From assembly GCA_019120335.1 (NCBI GenBank), contig DWVH01000045.1:1-58908 (forward strand): a DNA stretch of 58,908 nt, in the 5' to 3' direction. Each line of letters starts with the position of its first letter. Within the stretch, counting starts at the first letter, position 1. The position numbers and the translations under genes are program-made. Under the pieces are notes generated by a model. It had not been told where the DNA came from. It did not search any database and saw only the letters and a program-made list of their open reading frames with translations. Shown here one piece after another: positions 1 to 9,970 of this stretch. Source of the stretch: Candidatus Enterococcus stercoripullorum. GTDB taxonomy: Bacteria > Bacillota > Bacilli > Lactobacillales > Enterococcaceae.

Positions 1-326
1 CGATGGTTGTGTTCTGAAAGGATATAACCTTCCCATTGTCCATAAGTTGGGCTACCTTTACGAATATCCACAATCACATCTAATACAGCACCAGTGACGA
101 CACGAATTAATTTGGTTTGTGCAGCTTCCCCTTTTTGGAAATGTAGACCACGTAAGACACCAGCTTGTGAAGATAAGGAATGATTATCCTGCACGAAATC
201 ATAGTCTAAACCATGTTCTAAAAATTTGGCTTTTGAATAACTTTCTGTAAAGAAGCCACGATGATCTCCAAAGACGTCCATTTCAATAATTTTAACGTCT
301 TGTAGCTTTGTATCATAAACTTTCAC
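1..326 (-). CDS. rmlC: dTDP-4-dehydrorhamnose 3,5-epimerase (partial, C-terminus beyond left edge)
   Basis: RmlC epimerises dTDP-4-keto-6-deoxyglucose at C3 and C5 during dTDP-L-rhamnose synthesis in the cytoplasm. About 108 N-terminal codons of a family usually near 190 residues are present. The translation contains the family landmarks DHRGFFTES near residue 21, VQDNHSLS and GVLRGLHFQ, the last with the conserved active-site histidine. I chose a GTG start at 324-326 because a GGGGG ribosome binding site that overlaps the end of rmlA sits about eight bases upstream. The gene follows rmlA by eleven bases and is surely co-transcribed. In enterococci rmlB and rmlD usually follow. The family call is secure; the truncation is only the window boundary. 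Confidence 0.9.
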   Translation of the reverse strand, partial: MKVYDTKLQDVKIIEMDVFGDHRGFFTESYSKAKFLEHGLDYDFVQDNHSLSSQAGVLRGLHFQKGEAAQTKLIRVVTGAVLDVIVDIRKGSPTYGQWEGYILSEHNH

Positions 327-337
327 AATAAATCCCC

Positions 338-1207
338 CTAGTTTTGCGCTGCTAATCGTAATAAGTATTGTCCATATTGATTTTTCTTCAATGGTTGTGC
401 TAATTCAACCAATTGTTCTTTATCAATATAGCCCATTCGAAAAGCAATTTCTTCTAAACAAGCGACTTTTAAGTTTTGACGTTTTTCAATTGTTTCGATA
501 AAGGTAGAAGCTTCTAATAATGATTCGTGCGTTCCTGTATCTAACCATGCAAAGCCACGACCCATCACTTCAACAGATAATTTACCACGCTCTAGATATA
601 CTTTATTGACATCCGTAATTTCTAGTTCACCGCGCGCAGATGGTTTGATATTTTTAGCAATTTCAACCACATCATTGTCATAGAAGTAAAGACCTGTTAC
701 TGCATAATTTGATTTTGGATGTTCTGGTTTTTCTTCAATTGAGATAGCTGTCATATTTTCGTCAAATTCAACCACACCAAAACGTTCTGGATCGTTGACA
801 TGATAGCCAAAGACCGTCGCACCTTCTGTTTTGCTAGCAGCACGTTGTAACATTTTTGATAAACCGCCACCGTAATAAATATTATCTCCTAAAACAAGGC
901 AGACACTATCATCACCGATAAATTCTTCACCGATAATGAAGGCTTGTGCTAATCCATCTGGACTTGGTTGTACGGCATATTCAATATGAATTCCTAGCTC
1001 ATGACCATCACCGAATAATTCTTCAAATCGTGGTGTATCTTGAGGGGTAGAAATAATCAAGATTTCCTTAATTCCTGCCAACATCAAAGTAGACATTGGA
1101 TAATAAATCATTGGTTTGTCATAAATTGGCATTAATTGTTTTGAAGTTGCACGAGTTAATGGATATAGACGTGTGCCACTTCCGCCAGCTAGAATAATTC
1201 CTTTCAT
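338..1207 (-). CDS. rmlA: glucose-1-phosphate thymidylyltransferase
   Basis: RmlA makes dTDP-glucose from glucose-1-phosphate and dTTP, the first step of dTDP-L-rhamnose synthesis. The 289-residue length is normal. The nucleotide-binding signature [11 protein letters not shown] is at residues 8-18, followed by [15 protein letters not shown], and the motifs LGDNIYYG and [20 protein letters not shown] are all present. The gene has its own near-consensus promoter upstream and leads into rmlC, so the dTDP-rhamnose genes form a unit separate from the glycosyltransferases just upstream. By position it matches epaE in the enterococcal Epa cluster. The product would feed rhamnose to the wall polysaccharide. 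Confidence 0.95.
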   Translation of the reverse strand: MKGIILAGGSGTRLYPLTRATSKQLMPIYDKPMIYYPMSTLMLAGIKEILIISTPQDTPRFEELFGDGHELGIHIEYAVQPSPDGLAQAFIIGEEFIGDDSVCLVLGDNIYYGGGLSKMLQRAASKTEGATVFGYHVNDPERFGVVEFDENMTAISIEEKPEHPKSNYAVTGLYFYDNDVVEIAKNIKPSARGELEITDVNKVYLERGKLSVEVMGRGFAWLDTGTHESLLEASTFIETIEKRQNLKVACLEEIAFRMGYIDKEQLVELAQPLKKNQYGQYLLRLAAQN

Positions 1208-1243
1208 AAGTAAAAATCTCCTTCAACTTTTATTTACTATCTG

Positions 1244-1272
1244 ATTATCTCATTTTTCCAAACATTTGTCAC
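1244..1272 (-). promoter_or_regulatory. promoter of rmlA-rmlC
   Basis: On the minus strand a -35 box GTGACA (1267-1272) and a -10 box GATAAT (1244-1249) are separated by 17 bases, each one mismatch from the sigma-A consensus. The start codon of rmlA lies about 37 bases beyond the -10, preceded by AAGGAG. Confidence 0.65.
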
Positions 1273-1310
1273 AAGTTTCTAGATTTTGATAAAAAAATGT
1301 AAAAAAATTT

Positions 1311-2018
1311 TTATTTTCTAATGAATTTCTTGTAAATAATGGCCCTAATCAGATTCACACGCCAAATGAATTGCTGTAATTTGGACGATTTGGTTTGTAA
1401 TTGGCTCGCATTGTCCTCGTGACGACGATAATCGGTCAATGCTTCTGGTAAAAGTGCAACATTGGGTTCAGCCATAATTCCGATAAACATATCATGCATC
1501 GGTACATATTTAGGAATGGGTAGAATTTCGTGCTTTAAGTCTGCTCGAAAGGCCATACCTGCACCGATATAGCGATTGCGAATAATATTGGCAATCGTTC
1601 CTGTTTTTACCTTTTTATACTTAAAATAAGAAGCATGGACAAGTTTTAAATCAGAATCGACAATGGCTAAATCACTTAAAATCAACTTGGTTTGTGGCTG
1701 TAGTTGAAATAAAGCTAATATTTTTTCTACCTTATCTGCATGCCAGACATCATCTTGATCAGCTAAAAAGATAAAATCTCCTTTACTTTGAGAGATGCAG
1801 TAGTTGAAATTAGCAATGACACCTTTTCTTGGACCCTGTAACAAGCGAATTTGTGGGTATTTATTTTGAAATTCTTGAATAATTGCAATCGTGTGATCAG
1901 TGGAGCCATCATCTGAGATTAAACACTCATCGTCATAAGAAAGCTGACTGAGGATACTTGATAACTGTGCTTTTAAATATTTTTCTCCATTATAAGTCGT
2001 CATACAGACCGAAATCAT
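1311..2018 (-). CDS. family 2 glycosyltransferase (EpaD-like)
   Basis: A 235-residue GT-A fold glycosyltransferase expected to transfer a sugar from a nucleotide donor during surface polysaccharide synthesis at the membrane face. It opens with the typical MISVCMTTYNGEKYL, has ISDDGSTD near residues 35-41 and the metal-binding FLADQDDVW with DQDD at 87-90. A good site (GAGGGAAG) precedes the ATG. The stop of the preceding glycosyltransferase is two bases upstream. The order of three GT2 genes followed by rmlA and rmlC matches epaB-epaC-epaD-epaE-epaF of Enterococcus faecalis as I recall it; the exact donor and acceptor cannot be read from sequence. Confidence 0.8.
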   Translation of the reverse strand: MISVCMTTYNGEKYLKAQLSSILSQLSYDDECLISDDGSTDHTIAIIQEFQNKYPQIRLLQGPRKGVIANFNYCISQSKGDFIFLADQDDVWHADKVEKILALFQLQPQTKLILSDLAIVDSDLKLVHASYFKYKKVKTGTIANIIRNRYIGAGMAFRADLKHEILPIPKYVPMHDMFIGIMAEPNVALLPEALTDYRRHEDNASQLQTKSSKLQQFIWRVNLIRAIIYKKFIRK

Positions 2019-2020
2019 AG

Positions 2021-2848
2021 TTACTTCCCTCGTTTCAACTCAAAATAACTTCGTAAAGTCATCTTCCAAATTTGGCGATTTTTAACCTTCACCCATTGTT
2101 TGAGTGTTCGTTTTAATAATTGTTTGCGATGATTGTCAAGTTGTTGTGTTTCATAATTTTGATAATAATTTTTTTCTGCTTTTAAAATAGATTGATAGCG
2201 TTTGGTCGTCATGCTTTCATAATGCATGACTGATAATTCATGCTGTAGTTTAGATTCAAGGACATAAACTGATTTTTGTTGCTGAAAAATTTCGAAAAAT
2301 AGCCAATGATCCAAGAAGTCTAGTGGAAATTGTGTATTAAATCCCCCAAGTTGCAAAAGAAAAGATTTACGAAAAACAGTAGCAGAATTAATAGCCATGA
2401 CTCTTTGCTGATACAGACCAGTAGTTAGTGCTTGAAAATGGCGATTAATATATTGATTTGCTTGAATGGGTGAGATTTGACGCTTTTCTTCAAAGACTAG
2501 CGGACAAAGCGCGACACAATCTTGTGGTACGTGCTGACTTTGTTGAAAAACTTCTTGTAAATAATCACTCGTAATCGCGGTATCATGATCTAGTAAGATA
2601 AGCCACTGCGCCTCACCCATCTTCTCTAGTGCTAAATTATATGCTTGGGCTAAACCAGCATTTTCAGGACGATGAATATACGTAATAGGTACATCATTCG
2701 GTAATTTTTGCGCAATTGAACTATGATCAATCAATAGATAGCCGCTAATCGTTTGACCGACTTGTTGGGCTATTTCTTTGATATTTGGTATGTCTTGCCA
2801 GTTTTTTTCGTAACAAACTTGCACTAGATAAGGTAATGTTAAAACCAT
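2021..2848 (-). CDS. family 2 glycosyltransferase (EpaC-like)
   Basis: A GT2-type glycosyltransferase of about 275 residues. Landmarks are YLLIDHSS (replacing the usual DNSS), HRPENAGLAQAYNLALE and the catalytic LILLDHDTAIT with DHD near residues 87-89. This resembles rhamnosyltransferases of the WbbL/RfbF group. I use the ATG at 2846-2848 because GGGGATGGCG lies at proper distance; an in-frame GTG at 2860 and an ATG at 2854 are alternatives. The start overlaps the end of the upstream glycosyltransferase by ten bases, suggesting translational coupling. It probably adds rhamnose or another sugar to the wall polysaccharide backbone. Confidence 0.75.
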   Translation of the reverse strand: MVLTLPYLVQVCYEKNWQDIPNIKEIAQQVGQTISGYLLIDHSSIAQKLPNDVPITYIHRPENAGLAQAYNLALEKMGEAQWLILLDHDTAITSDYLQEVFQQSQHVPQDCVALCPLVFEEKRQISPIQANQYINRHFQALTTGLYQQRVMAINSATVFRKSFLLQLGGFNTQFPLDFLDHWLFFEIFQQQKSVYVLESKLQHELSVMHYESMTTKRYQSILKAEKNYYQNYETQQLDNHRKQLLKRTLKQWVKVKNRQIWKMTLRSYFELKRGK

Positions 2849-3612
2849 CGCCATCCCCACTTGTTGAAAAATTTTGCCATCGATTGCATAAAAACCATAA
2901 ATAATTTTCGACTACGATGTGCACCCTTACCATACAAATGAATCACCGTATCAAACGGTGAATACAAAATATGATTGCCAGTTTGATTCAAGCGTAAACA
3001 AAAATCATTATCTTCAAAATACATAAAGAAGCGTTCATCATAGCCTTGAATTTGTTTAAATACATCGACATCTACTAGCATGAAGCAGCCCGAGCCCATC
3101 GTAATAATACTACTTCTATCATCAGGTAAATTGCGACACTCATAATCAGCTAGGCGCGTGTCAAATAGTTTTTTGACAAATTGAAAAGGCACAAAGCGTA
3201 AAAAATAATCGAAAACCGTTAACTTATGCCGTACCAAATGTTGTGTCGTACCATCTTCATTTAAGACTTTCGGACTCACTGCAGCAATTTTATCTCTTTG
3301 AATCAGCATCAACATATGTGTCAATACTTCTTTTGTAACAATGATGTCTGGATTGCAAATAAACGCATATTTACTTGAAGTATTTAGCAAGACTTGGTTA
3401 TGTCCGTGACCAAAACCTAGATTTTCCGATGCTTCAATTAAGCGGATAAACTGATATTTTCGTAATTTTTCACGATAGCTTTCATCTGAGGCATTATCAT
3501 AAACAACTACTTCAAACCGCTCATCTTGGCCCACTTCTCTTTGTAGACAATCAAGCGTCCGAAATAAATCGCTACTATTATGACTGACAATGCTTATCAA
3601 TACTTTTTCCAT
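2839..3612 (-). CDS. family 2 rhamnosyltransferase-like glycosyltransferase (EpaB-like)
   Basis: A 257-residue GT2 protein with the order expected of rhamnosyltransferases: VSHNSSDLFRTLDCL at the N-terminus, VVYDNASDES (DNAS at 39-42), ENLGFGHGHN, FICNPDI (NPD near 87-89) and a GSGCFMLVDVDVF acceptor-side segment. The start codon is only nine bases after the stop of tsaD, with AGGAAG as ribosome binding site, and there is no promoter between them. It therefore appears to be the last part of the tsaB-rimI-tsaD transcription unit. epaA, usually upstream of epaB in E. faecalis, is not here. Confidence 0.78.
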   Translation of the reverse strand: MEKVLISIVSHNSSDLFRTLDCLQREVGQDERFEVVVYDNASDESYREKLRKYQFIRLIEASENLGFGHGHNQVLLNTSSKYAFICNPDIIVTKEVLTHMLMLIQRDKIAAVSPKVLNEDGTTQHLVRHKLTVFDYFLRFVPFQFVKKLFDTRLADYECRNLPDDRSSIITMGSGCFMLVDVDVFKQIQGYDERFFMYFEDNDFCLRLNQTGNHILYSPFDTVIHLYGKGAHRSRKLFMVFMQSMAKFFNKWGWRWF

Positions 3613-3621
3613 AAATTCTTC

Positions 3622-4641
3622 CTATTCTTCTCTTTCAAAAGCCAATGATGGTTTCGCATTAAGACTTAAATCAGCAAAATCGCCTTTTTTCATAGCAGTA
3701 AAGGCAAAACTAGCCACCATCGCAGCATTATCTCCACATAATTTTAATGGTGGAATTAATAAGGTCACTTCTGGTAATGCTTCTGTCATGGCTTCTCGTA
3801 GTGCTTCTCTTAGTCCTTGATTGGCAGCCACGCCTCCTGCAACGATTAATTGTTTCACAGGATATTCTTGACAAGCACGAATCGTTTTCGTTACTAGTAC
3901 TTCGACGACACTTGCTTGAAAACTTGCGGCTAAATCTTCTTGAACAAGGCTTTCATTACGCTGTTTGGCATTATGCACTAAATTAATAAAGGCACTCTTT
4001 AAGCCACTAAAACTAAAATCAAAATTATCTTCATGAATCATTGCTCTTGGAAAATGATAAGTATCTTTCCCACGATGAGCTAATTCATCAATTTCCTTCC
4101 CACTTGGATAGCTTAAGCCCATCACACGACCGACTTTATCATAGGCTTCTCCAGCGGCATCATCACGGGTTTCGCCAATAATCTCAAATTCACCATCTGC
4201 TTGCATATAGACTAATTCTGTATGACCGCCACTAACCAATAAAGCCATTAAGGGAAACTCTAGTGGTTGCACAAACTTGGCGGCATAAATATGTCCTGCC
4301 ATGTGATTGACTGGAATTAAAGGTAGTCCATGCGCCCAGGCAAAAGCTTTAGCCGCTGACAAACCAATGAGTAACGAACCTACTAAGCCTGGTCCAAACG
4401 TTACGGCCACCGCTTTTAACTCACTGGGTTTCACGTTTGCCTCACTTAATGCTTCATTGATACATAAGGTGATTTGCTCGACGTGATGGCGGCTGGCTAC
4501 TTCAGGCACGACCCCTCCAAAACGACGATGACTTTTTATCTGAGAAGCAATCACATTACTTAATATTTCATCCTCACTAGAAACCACAGCCACAGAAGTT
4601 TCGTCACAAGAACTTTCAATAGCTAAGATTAATTCTTTCAT
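3622..4641 (-). CDS. tsaD: tRNA N6-threonylcarbamoyladenosine transferase subunit TsaD
   Basis: TsaD transfers the threonylcarbamoyl group to A37 of tRNAs that read ANN codons, together with TsaB and TsaE. The 339-residue length is normal. The start [16 protein letters not shown] carries the Kae1 N-terminal signature; the metal-binding HMAGH is at residues 113-117, and CGDNAAMVA near the C-terminus carries the conserved Asp. The reading frame stays open 14 codons further upstream, but the ATG at 4639-4641 is the family start and clears the previous gene by seven bases. tsaB, two rimI-like genes and tsaD form one minus-strand operon. Confidence 0.96.
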   Translation of the reverse strand: MKELILAIESSCDETSVAVVSSEDEILSNVIASQIKSHRRFGGVVPEVASRHHVEQITLCINEALSEANVKPSELKAVAVTFGPGLVGSLLIGLSAAKAFAWAHGLPLIPVNHMAGHIYAAKFVQPLEFPLMALLVSGGHTELVYMQADGEFEIIGETRDDAAGEAYDKVGRVMGLSYPSGKEIDELAHRGKDTYHFPRAMIHEDNFDFSFSGLKSAFINLVHNAKQRNESLVQEDLAASFQASVVEVLVTKTIRACQEYPVKQLIVAGGVAANQGLREALREAMTEALPEVTLLIPPLKLCGDNAAMVASFAFTAMKKGDFADLSLNAKPSLAFEREE

Positions 4642-4648
4642 GTTGTTA

Positions 4649-5125
4649 CTAATCCTCTCTTTGATATCGATAAATCCAAGCATCTTCTACTGGATGTTGA
4701 TAATAATTTTTACGTTTCGCTATTTGTTTAAACCCACATTTTTCATATAGCGCAATGGCTGGCAGATTACTTTGACGGACTTCTAAAAAAATAGTTTGCC
4801 CTTGTTTTTCAAAAGCCTCTTGTAGAAATTTTTGCATCAATTGATAGCCAAAGCCCTGATGTTGGTATTCTTTAAAAATCAATACTTCATCAATTTCGAT
4901 TTCATCTAGAATTTGACGATAACTAACAAAGCCAACCATTTTTGCTTGTACTTCTAAAAACAAATAATTGGTAACTGTACTATTCAAATCGGCCATAAAC
5001 TGTTCCAACGTCCAAGGTGCCCCATGTGTAAAGGCTTGATTCATTTTTTGATAGATTTGAATGATTTGTTCTTCTAAAAATTGTATCTTGCTAACTGTAT
5101 TTTTTTCATCAATTTTGCTAATCAT
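4649..5125 (-). CDS. GNAT-family N-acetyltransferase (RimI-like, second copy)
   Basis: A 158-residue GCN5-related acetyltransferase. The acetyl-CoA binding motif is seen as [19 protein letters not shown], followed by [22 protein letters not shown], which is the C-terminal half typical of RimI. It lies between rimI and tsaD and overlaps the preceding gene by eight bases. Two consecutive RimI-type genes between tsaB and tsaD are common in enterococci and lactobacilli. One is presumed to acetylate the N-terminus of ribosomal protein S18; the substrate of the other is unknown. Confidence 0.82.
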   Translation of the reverse strand: MISKIDEKNTVSKIQFLEEQIIQIYQKMNQAFTHGAPWTLEQFMADLNSTVTNYLFLEVQAKMVGFVSYRQILDEIEIDEVLIFKEYQHQGFGYQLMQKFLQEAFEKQGQTIFLEVRQSNLPAIALYEKCGFKQIAKRKNYYQHPVEDAWIYRYQRED

Positions 5126-5660
5126 CTAACATTTTCACCATTTCTAAGGCATCTTCATGATTTTTATCATAATAACGTGGTAAGCGTCGTCTGGAAATGA
5201 ATCCAAATTTGCGATATAAGCGTTGAGCATCTAAGTTGGTTACACGAACTTCTAAACTCATTTGCATACATACATTTTTTCGTGCAAACTTCTCCACTTC
5301 TCCTAATAAAAAAGAAGCAATCCCCTGTTTTTGATATTGTGGTAAAACCGCTAAATTAGTCACATGTCCATCATAAATATCTACGCGCATCCCGATAAAA
5401 GCGACTAATTCACGCTTATCAAACACGCCAAGATATAAGTGTGGCTTTTTCGAATAGAGCTCAGACAAGAAAATACTTCTCGTCCATGGCAAATCGCCTT
5501 CATACACCACACGTTCAATCCGTAATAATGCTTTCATATCTGTTGGGAAAATTTCGCGCACCAAATAATCAAGTGCATTAAAGCGTACGAGTTTGGCGTG
5601 ATATTTACGTTTTCTGCGAGCAATCAATGAAAAGATGAATTTTTTAGATTTTTTCCACAT
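5118..5660 (-). CDS. rimI: ribosomal protein alanine N-acetyltransferase RimI
   Basis: A 180-residue GNAT acetyltransferase with an N-terminal extension of about 40 basic residues before the RimI core. It shows VTNLAVLPQYQKQGIASFLLGEVE (acetyl-CoA loop) and LEVRVTNLDAQRLYRKFGFI. The start overlaps the end of tsaB by 17 bases and has AGGAA just upstream. RimI acetylates S18 in characterised bacteria; this copy, next to tsaB, is the better candidate of the two. The basic N-terminal stretch (KKSKKFIFSLIARRKRKY) could be a membrane or RNA contact, which is inference. Confidence 0.85.
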   Translation of the reverse strand: MWKKSKKFIFSLIARRKRKYHAKLVRFNALDYLVREIFPTDMKALLRIERVVYEGDLPWTRSIFLSELYSKKPHLYLGVFDKRELVAFIGMRVDIYDGHVTNLAVLPQYQKQGIASFLLGEVEKFARKNVCMQMSLEVRVTNLDAQRLYRKFGFISRRRLPRYYDKNHEDALEMVKMLDD

Positions 5661-6366
5661 ATTCCTGATCGCTCTTTTCTTGTGCGTGGGTTTGTAACCA
5701 CTTCTCCTCAGCTTCTACTAACTTCAAATACGTTGGTAAAAAGCTAGCTACATCCGCTACTGGTGTTTGATTGCAACCTAATTGTGCTAATATACTTGCA
5801 TTTGGATATTGCCAGTTTTCGATTGTGTTCACTTTCGCTTGTGGTGCATACTGCGTAATTTCATCAGTGAACTTTGCTACATCTTTGCCGACCAAATAAA
5901 TGGCTTGATCTTTAAATTGTGCTAACACTTCAACAATTGGATAGTGTCCGGCTGGCATAACTTCTACTAGTTTATTTTCTTGCCATACAAAAGCTTGTGC
6001 ATACACATTTTTCCGTCTAGCATCAAAAATAGGCACAATAATTTCTGAAATATTGACACAATTTGCAGCAAGCACTTTCAAACTAGATACGCCCACCAAA
6101 TCAATATTTAAAGTATCCGCTAATGTTTTGGCCGTGGTTACCCCAATGCGCAGACCGGTATATGAACCTGGACCTTGTGCCACGACAATTCGATCAAGCT
6201 CCGTTGGTTTTACATTGACCATTTGCATTAATTGATCAATTGCTGGCATTAATGAGGTGCTGTGATTTTTATTTACTGTGGTCTGAATTTGACCGAGTAG
6301 TTGTTGATCTTCATGCACAGCCACTGCCAAGGTTGCATTTGAAGTATCCATCGCTAAAATTTTCAT
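5644..6366 (-). CDS. tsaB: tRNA threonylcarbamoyladenosine biosynthesis protein TsaB
   Basis: TsaB is the inactive ASKHA-fold partner that activates TsaD in t6A synthesis. The 240-residue protein starts MKILAMDTSNATLAVAV and carries the diagnostic VAQGPGSYTGLRIGVTTAKTLA near residues 61-82. It is the first gene of the operon, behind a promoter at 6398-6426. Its 3' end overlaps rimI, pointing to coupled translation. Confidence 0.95.
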   Translation of the reverse strand: MKILAMDTSNATLAVAVHEDQQLLGQIQTTVNKNHSTSLMPAIDQLMQMVNVKPTELDRIVVAQGPGSYTGLRIGVTTAKTLADTLNIDLVGVSSLKVLAANCVNISEIIVPIFDARRKNVYAQAFVWQENKLVEVMPAGHYPIVEVLAQFKDQAIYLVGKDVAKFTDEITQYAPQAKVNTIENWQYPNASILAQLGCNQTPVADVASFLPTYLKLVEAEEKWLQTHAQEKSDQEYVEKI

Positions 6367-6397
6367 GTTTTTTCCCTACCTTTTCAATGTCTTTTCT

Positions 6398-6426
6398 ATT
6401 ATAACAGAAAACTGTGACCATGACTA
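6398..6426 (-). promoter_or_regulatory. promoter of the tsaB operon
   Basis: The minus strand shows a perfect -10 TATAAT (6398-6403) in extended form (TG-T-TATAAT), and a weak -35 TAGTCA (6421-6426) at 17 bases. The tsaB start codon lies about 30 bases downstream. Confidence 0.6.
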
Positions 6427-6499
6427 ACTTTCATTAAAGGATTTCAAATTCTTACATCATTCAAGAAAGTAAACATATAACAATCTTTCATCCACATAA

Positions 6500-6554
6500 A
6501 AAAGAACCGAACATCTGCTGTATACAAATTCGCATACAGTTTGGATGTTCGGTT
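6500..6554 (-). terminator. intrinsic terminator downstream of the ABC exporter permease
   Basis: On the minus strand the arms AACCGAACATC and GATGTTCGGTT pair over 11 bases, and an inner CTGTAT/ATACAG stem extends the hairpin. The 3' arm is followed by a T-rich run (CTTTTTTAT). Confidence 0.75.
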
Positions 6555-6562
6555 TGAATTGA

Positions 6563-7327
6563 TTAGATTTTTTGCCATTTTAGAATCTGCCAAATATACA
6601 TTGCAAGAATTCCTCCAACGACTAGTAATGACAAGATCATATTTGGCCAAAAAGCACCAAAAAACGCGACTAAAACAACCGCAACCACCACTGCGATAAT
6701 TGTTGCAATCCATTTAGCAAACATAATTAAAACCATCTTGGCATTACTTCGACCACGATTAATTAACTGGATATAATCACTCCACTCAAAGAACGGTTTA
6801 CGATAATCTTTTAGTAAATAATTGGCTGTTGCTGGAATCGTATATAAAACACCGCCTAAAACAAATACGATTGCACTAAATAACGTAAATTTACCAACCA
6901 ATGCAATTCCAAGTAGAATAAGAAGTGTTAGCGCTCCTTGAATGATTAAGATAAATTGGAATTTCAAGCGCAAATATTTTTTTATATCTTGTGGTGTAGT
7001 AGCCAAAAAGTGAAAATTTTGCCGTTCAAGTGAAACTAAGATGGCCGGTAAACTATTTGGTGTAACAATTAAGCTAGCCAATAATACACCTACCAATAAA
7101 AAGATGCCATAATACTCAGTGCCAGCTTTTAATTCTGCTATTACCTGCATAAAACTAAAGCCAAAAAATAATGGTAATAAAATTGTCGCACTAAAAATTT
7201 GAAATAATAAAGTGCTTTCTCCTACTAATCGCCATTGATAACGCCAAAGAATAGAATGGGCATTGTCTTTTTGACCAACCGCTTTTTTCGTCGCTTTGGT
7301 TACGACATTGACTTCATTTTGGCTCAA
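6563..7327 (-). pseudogene. ABC exporter permease, C-terminal part (separated by a probable frameshift)
   Basis: A 254-residue hydrophobic frame with about six membrane segments. It probably belongs to the same permease as the preceding frame (7324-8121), which ends at TGA exactly where this begins. The only in-frame start at the junction is TTG at 7325-7327 with no ribosome binding site. Adding one T to TATTGAGCC would join the two halves as ...KIYPYLSQNEVNVV..., giving one permease near 520 residues, the size usual for this kind of ABC-2 export permease. Either the gene is broken, the base call is wrong, or two separately translated halves are made. Confidence 0.6.
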
Positions 7328-8121
7328 TATGGATAGATTTTGCTGCGTGTAAGGATGACCATCAATGCAACCACCATCACAAGGCCAAGCAGACTGCTCA
7401 CTCCTGAAATGGCAAAAGGTTGCGATAGTGCAAATAACAATGGACGGATAAAGAAAACTGGCGCTGCTTCTAAATTTTGCGCTGTGTAACTATTCATTAA
7501 GATAGCAATCACTACTAATACCGAAGTAAGAATCATCATAACCTTAGCCACTTGTTTGAGGCGATGCTTTAATCTCGGAATCAAACTCAAACCAAAAAGC
7601 AGTAATAATGAAAGCAAGAATATAAAAACAATAAGTACGATCCATAAAAAGATGGAAAGAATGATAGCAAGTACAGGATTCGTTCCTGAGTGTAGACTGT
7701 AGTTTATAAAGGCAGCTAAACAAGGGAACAGATAGATGATTATCGTAAAGACAGTAATAAAAGACTTACTCAATATCACTAAATTTAATGGAATGGGCAA
7801 GGTTTTATAATGGTCAAAATCATTATTATCAAAGAAAGTATTGTAAATGAGCGAAATTCCTTGAGATAAGGAAATACCCACTAAAACTAAAAACAGACCA
7901 TTAAATTGTCCGGGATATTGATAGAGATTTTGTGCCATGAAAATACCGCCATATAATATCACAATAAAAAGTGGCAATATTGTATTTTGAAGCAGCAAAC
8001 TTTTTACTAAAGCATCTCCATGTTTTCCCTTATCTCGTAAGCGATTTGTGATTTGGGGATTACTTTGGATTAATCCCAGTTTGAGTAACGCAACAAATTG
8101 TTGTTTATTCATGTGCCTCAC
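7324..8121 (-). pseudogene. ABC exporter permease, N-terminal part
   Basis: A 265-residue membrane protein with about six hydrophobic segments, beginning MRHMNKQQFVALLKLGLIQSNPQ. The ATG at 8110-8112 (MNKQQF) is an alternative start. It overlaps the ATPase gene by 17 bases. Its frame ends abruptly after LTRSKIYPY and the remainder continues in another frame downstream, so I treat the pair as one interrupted permease. It should form the membrane channel for the ATPase encoded at 8105-8845. The substrate is unknown. Confidence 0.6.
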
Positions 8122-8845
8122 CTACTTTTTCTTCACCAGTCATCGATAAGTAGATTTCTTCTAATGTTCTTCCTGGTTGACTAGCTAATAAATCCTCCAC
8201 AGTTCCGGAATAAATGACTTCTCCTTTTTTCAGGATAGCCAATTCATCACAGACTTCTTGGGCGATGGATAAGATATGTGTTGAAAAAATAACTGTATTA
8301 CCATTTGCTACATGTTTTTTAATCAATTCTTTTAATTCGAATGCTGACTGAGGATCTAATCCTGTCAATGGTTCGTCTAATATCCAGATATCAGGATCTA
8401 ATGTCAAGGCACCAATTAATATGACCTTTTGGCGCATCCCGTGAGACATACTAGAAATTAAAGTATTTTGGTCGGCATCCATCGAAAACAATTGAATATA
8501 TTCTTGCATTTTTGCTGCTACATCTTGGTAATTGATTCGATAAATATCAATCATTAACCGCCAATATTCCATTGCTGTTAATTGTAAAAAGAGGTCAGGA
8601 CTATCAGGTACATAGCCAATTTTTTGCTTAATTTCTTGGCGATGTGTCGTTAATTCTTGGCCATCTACCTTAATTTTGCCATTCGTTAAATCATGGGCAC
8701 TGACTAAACTCTTAATTAGTGTGGATTTCCCCGCACCATTATGTCCCAACAAACCAAATACCGTACCATTTTTAATTGTAAGGTTCACATTTTTAAGCGC
8801 TTGTTTTTGGTCATAAAACTTGTCTGCATGGATTACTTCAATCAT
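8105..8845 (-). CDS. ABC transporter ATP-binding protein
   Basis: A 246-residue ATPase. Walker A GHNGAGKST is at about 34-42, the signature is the variant SMSHGMRQK instead of LSGGQ, Walker B is IWILDEPLTGLD, and the switch histidine is in STHILS. The C-terminal tail matches ATPases that pair with a single large ABC-2 permease. The gene is first in a three-frame unit, ahead of the split permease. I cannot name the substrate; EcsA-, YtrB- and bacteriocin-immunity-type exporters share this pattern. Confidence 0.85.
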   Translation of the reverse strand: MIEVIHADKFYDQKQALKNVNLTIKNGTVFGLLGHNGAGKSTLIKSLVSAHDLTNGKIKVDGQELTTHRQEIKQKIGYVPDSPDLFLQLTAMEYWRLMIDIYRINYQDVAAKMQEYIQLFSMDADQNTLISSMSHGMRQKVILIGALTLDPDIWILDEPLTGLDPQSAFELKELIKKHVANGNTVIFSTHILSIAQEVCDELAILKKGEVIYSGTVEDLLASQPGRTLEEIYLSMTGEEKVGEAHE

Positions 8846-8937
8846 TTTTCATCACTCCTTGTCAATATAGGGTAATTGTACCACATATCACAAACATTAG
8901 TCATCAAACCTAAGAACTAGTTTTTACAATCCAAGTA

Positions 8938-8969
8938 AAAAACACGCACTTGATGAAAAGTACGTGTTC
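8938..8969 (-). terminator. terminator of the gal operon (after galR)
   Basis: Minus-strand stem AACACGTACTT / AAGTGCGTGTT with one G-T pair, followed by a run of six T. It lies just after the galR stop and before the ABC exporter gene. Confidence 0.75.
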
Positions 8970-8974
8970 ATTTC

Positions 8975-9970
<996 letters not shown>

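Noticed and set aside
2745-2933. 62-codon minus-strand frame across the glycosyltransferase overlap
   Set aside because: Runs through the overlap of two recognised genes in a third frame; nothing supports translation.
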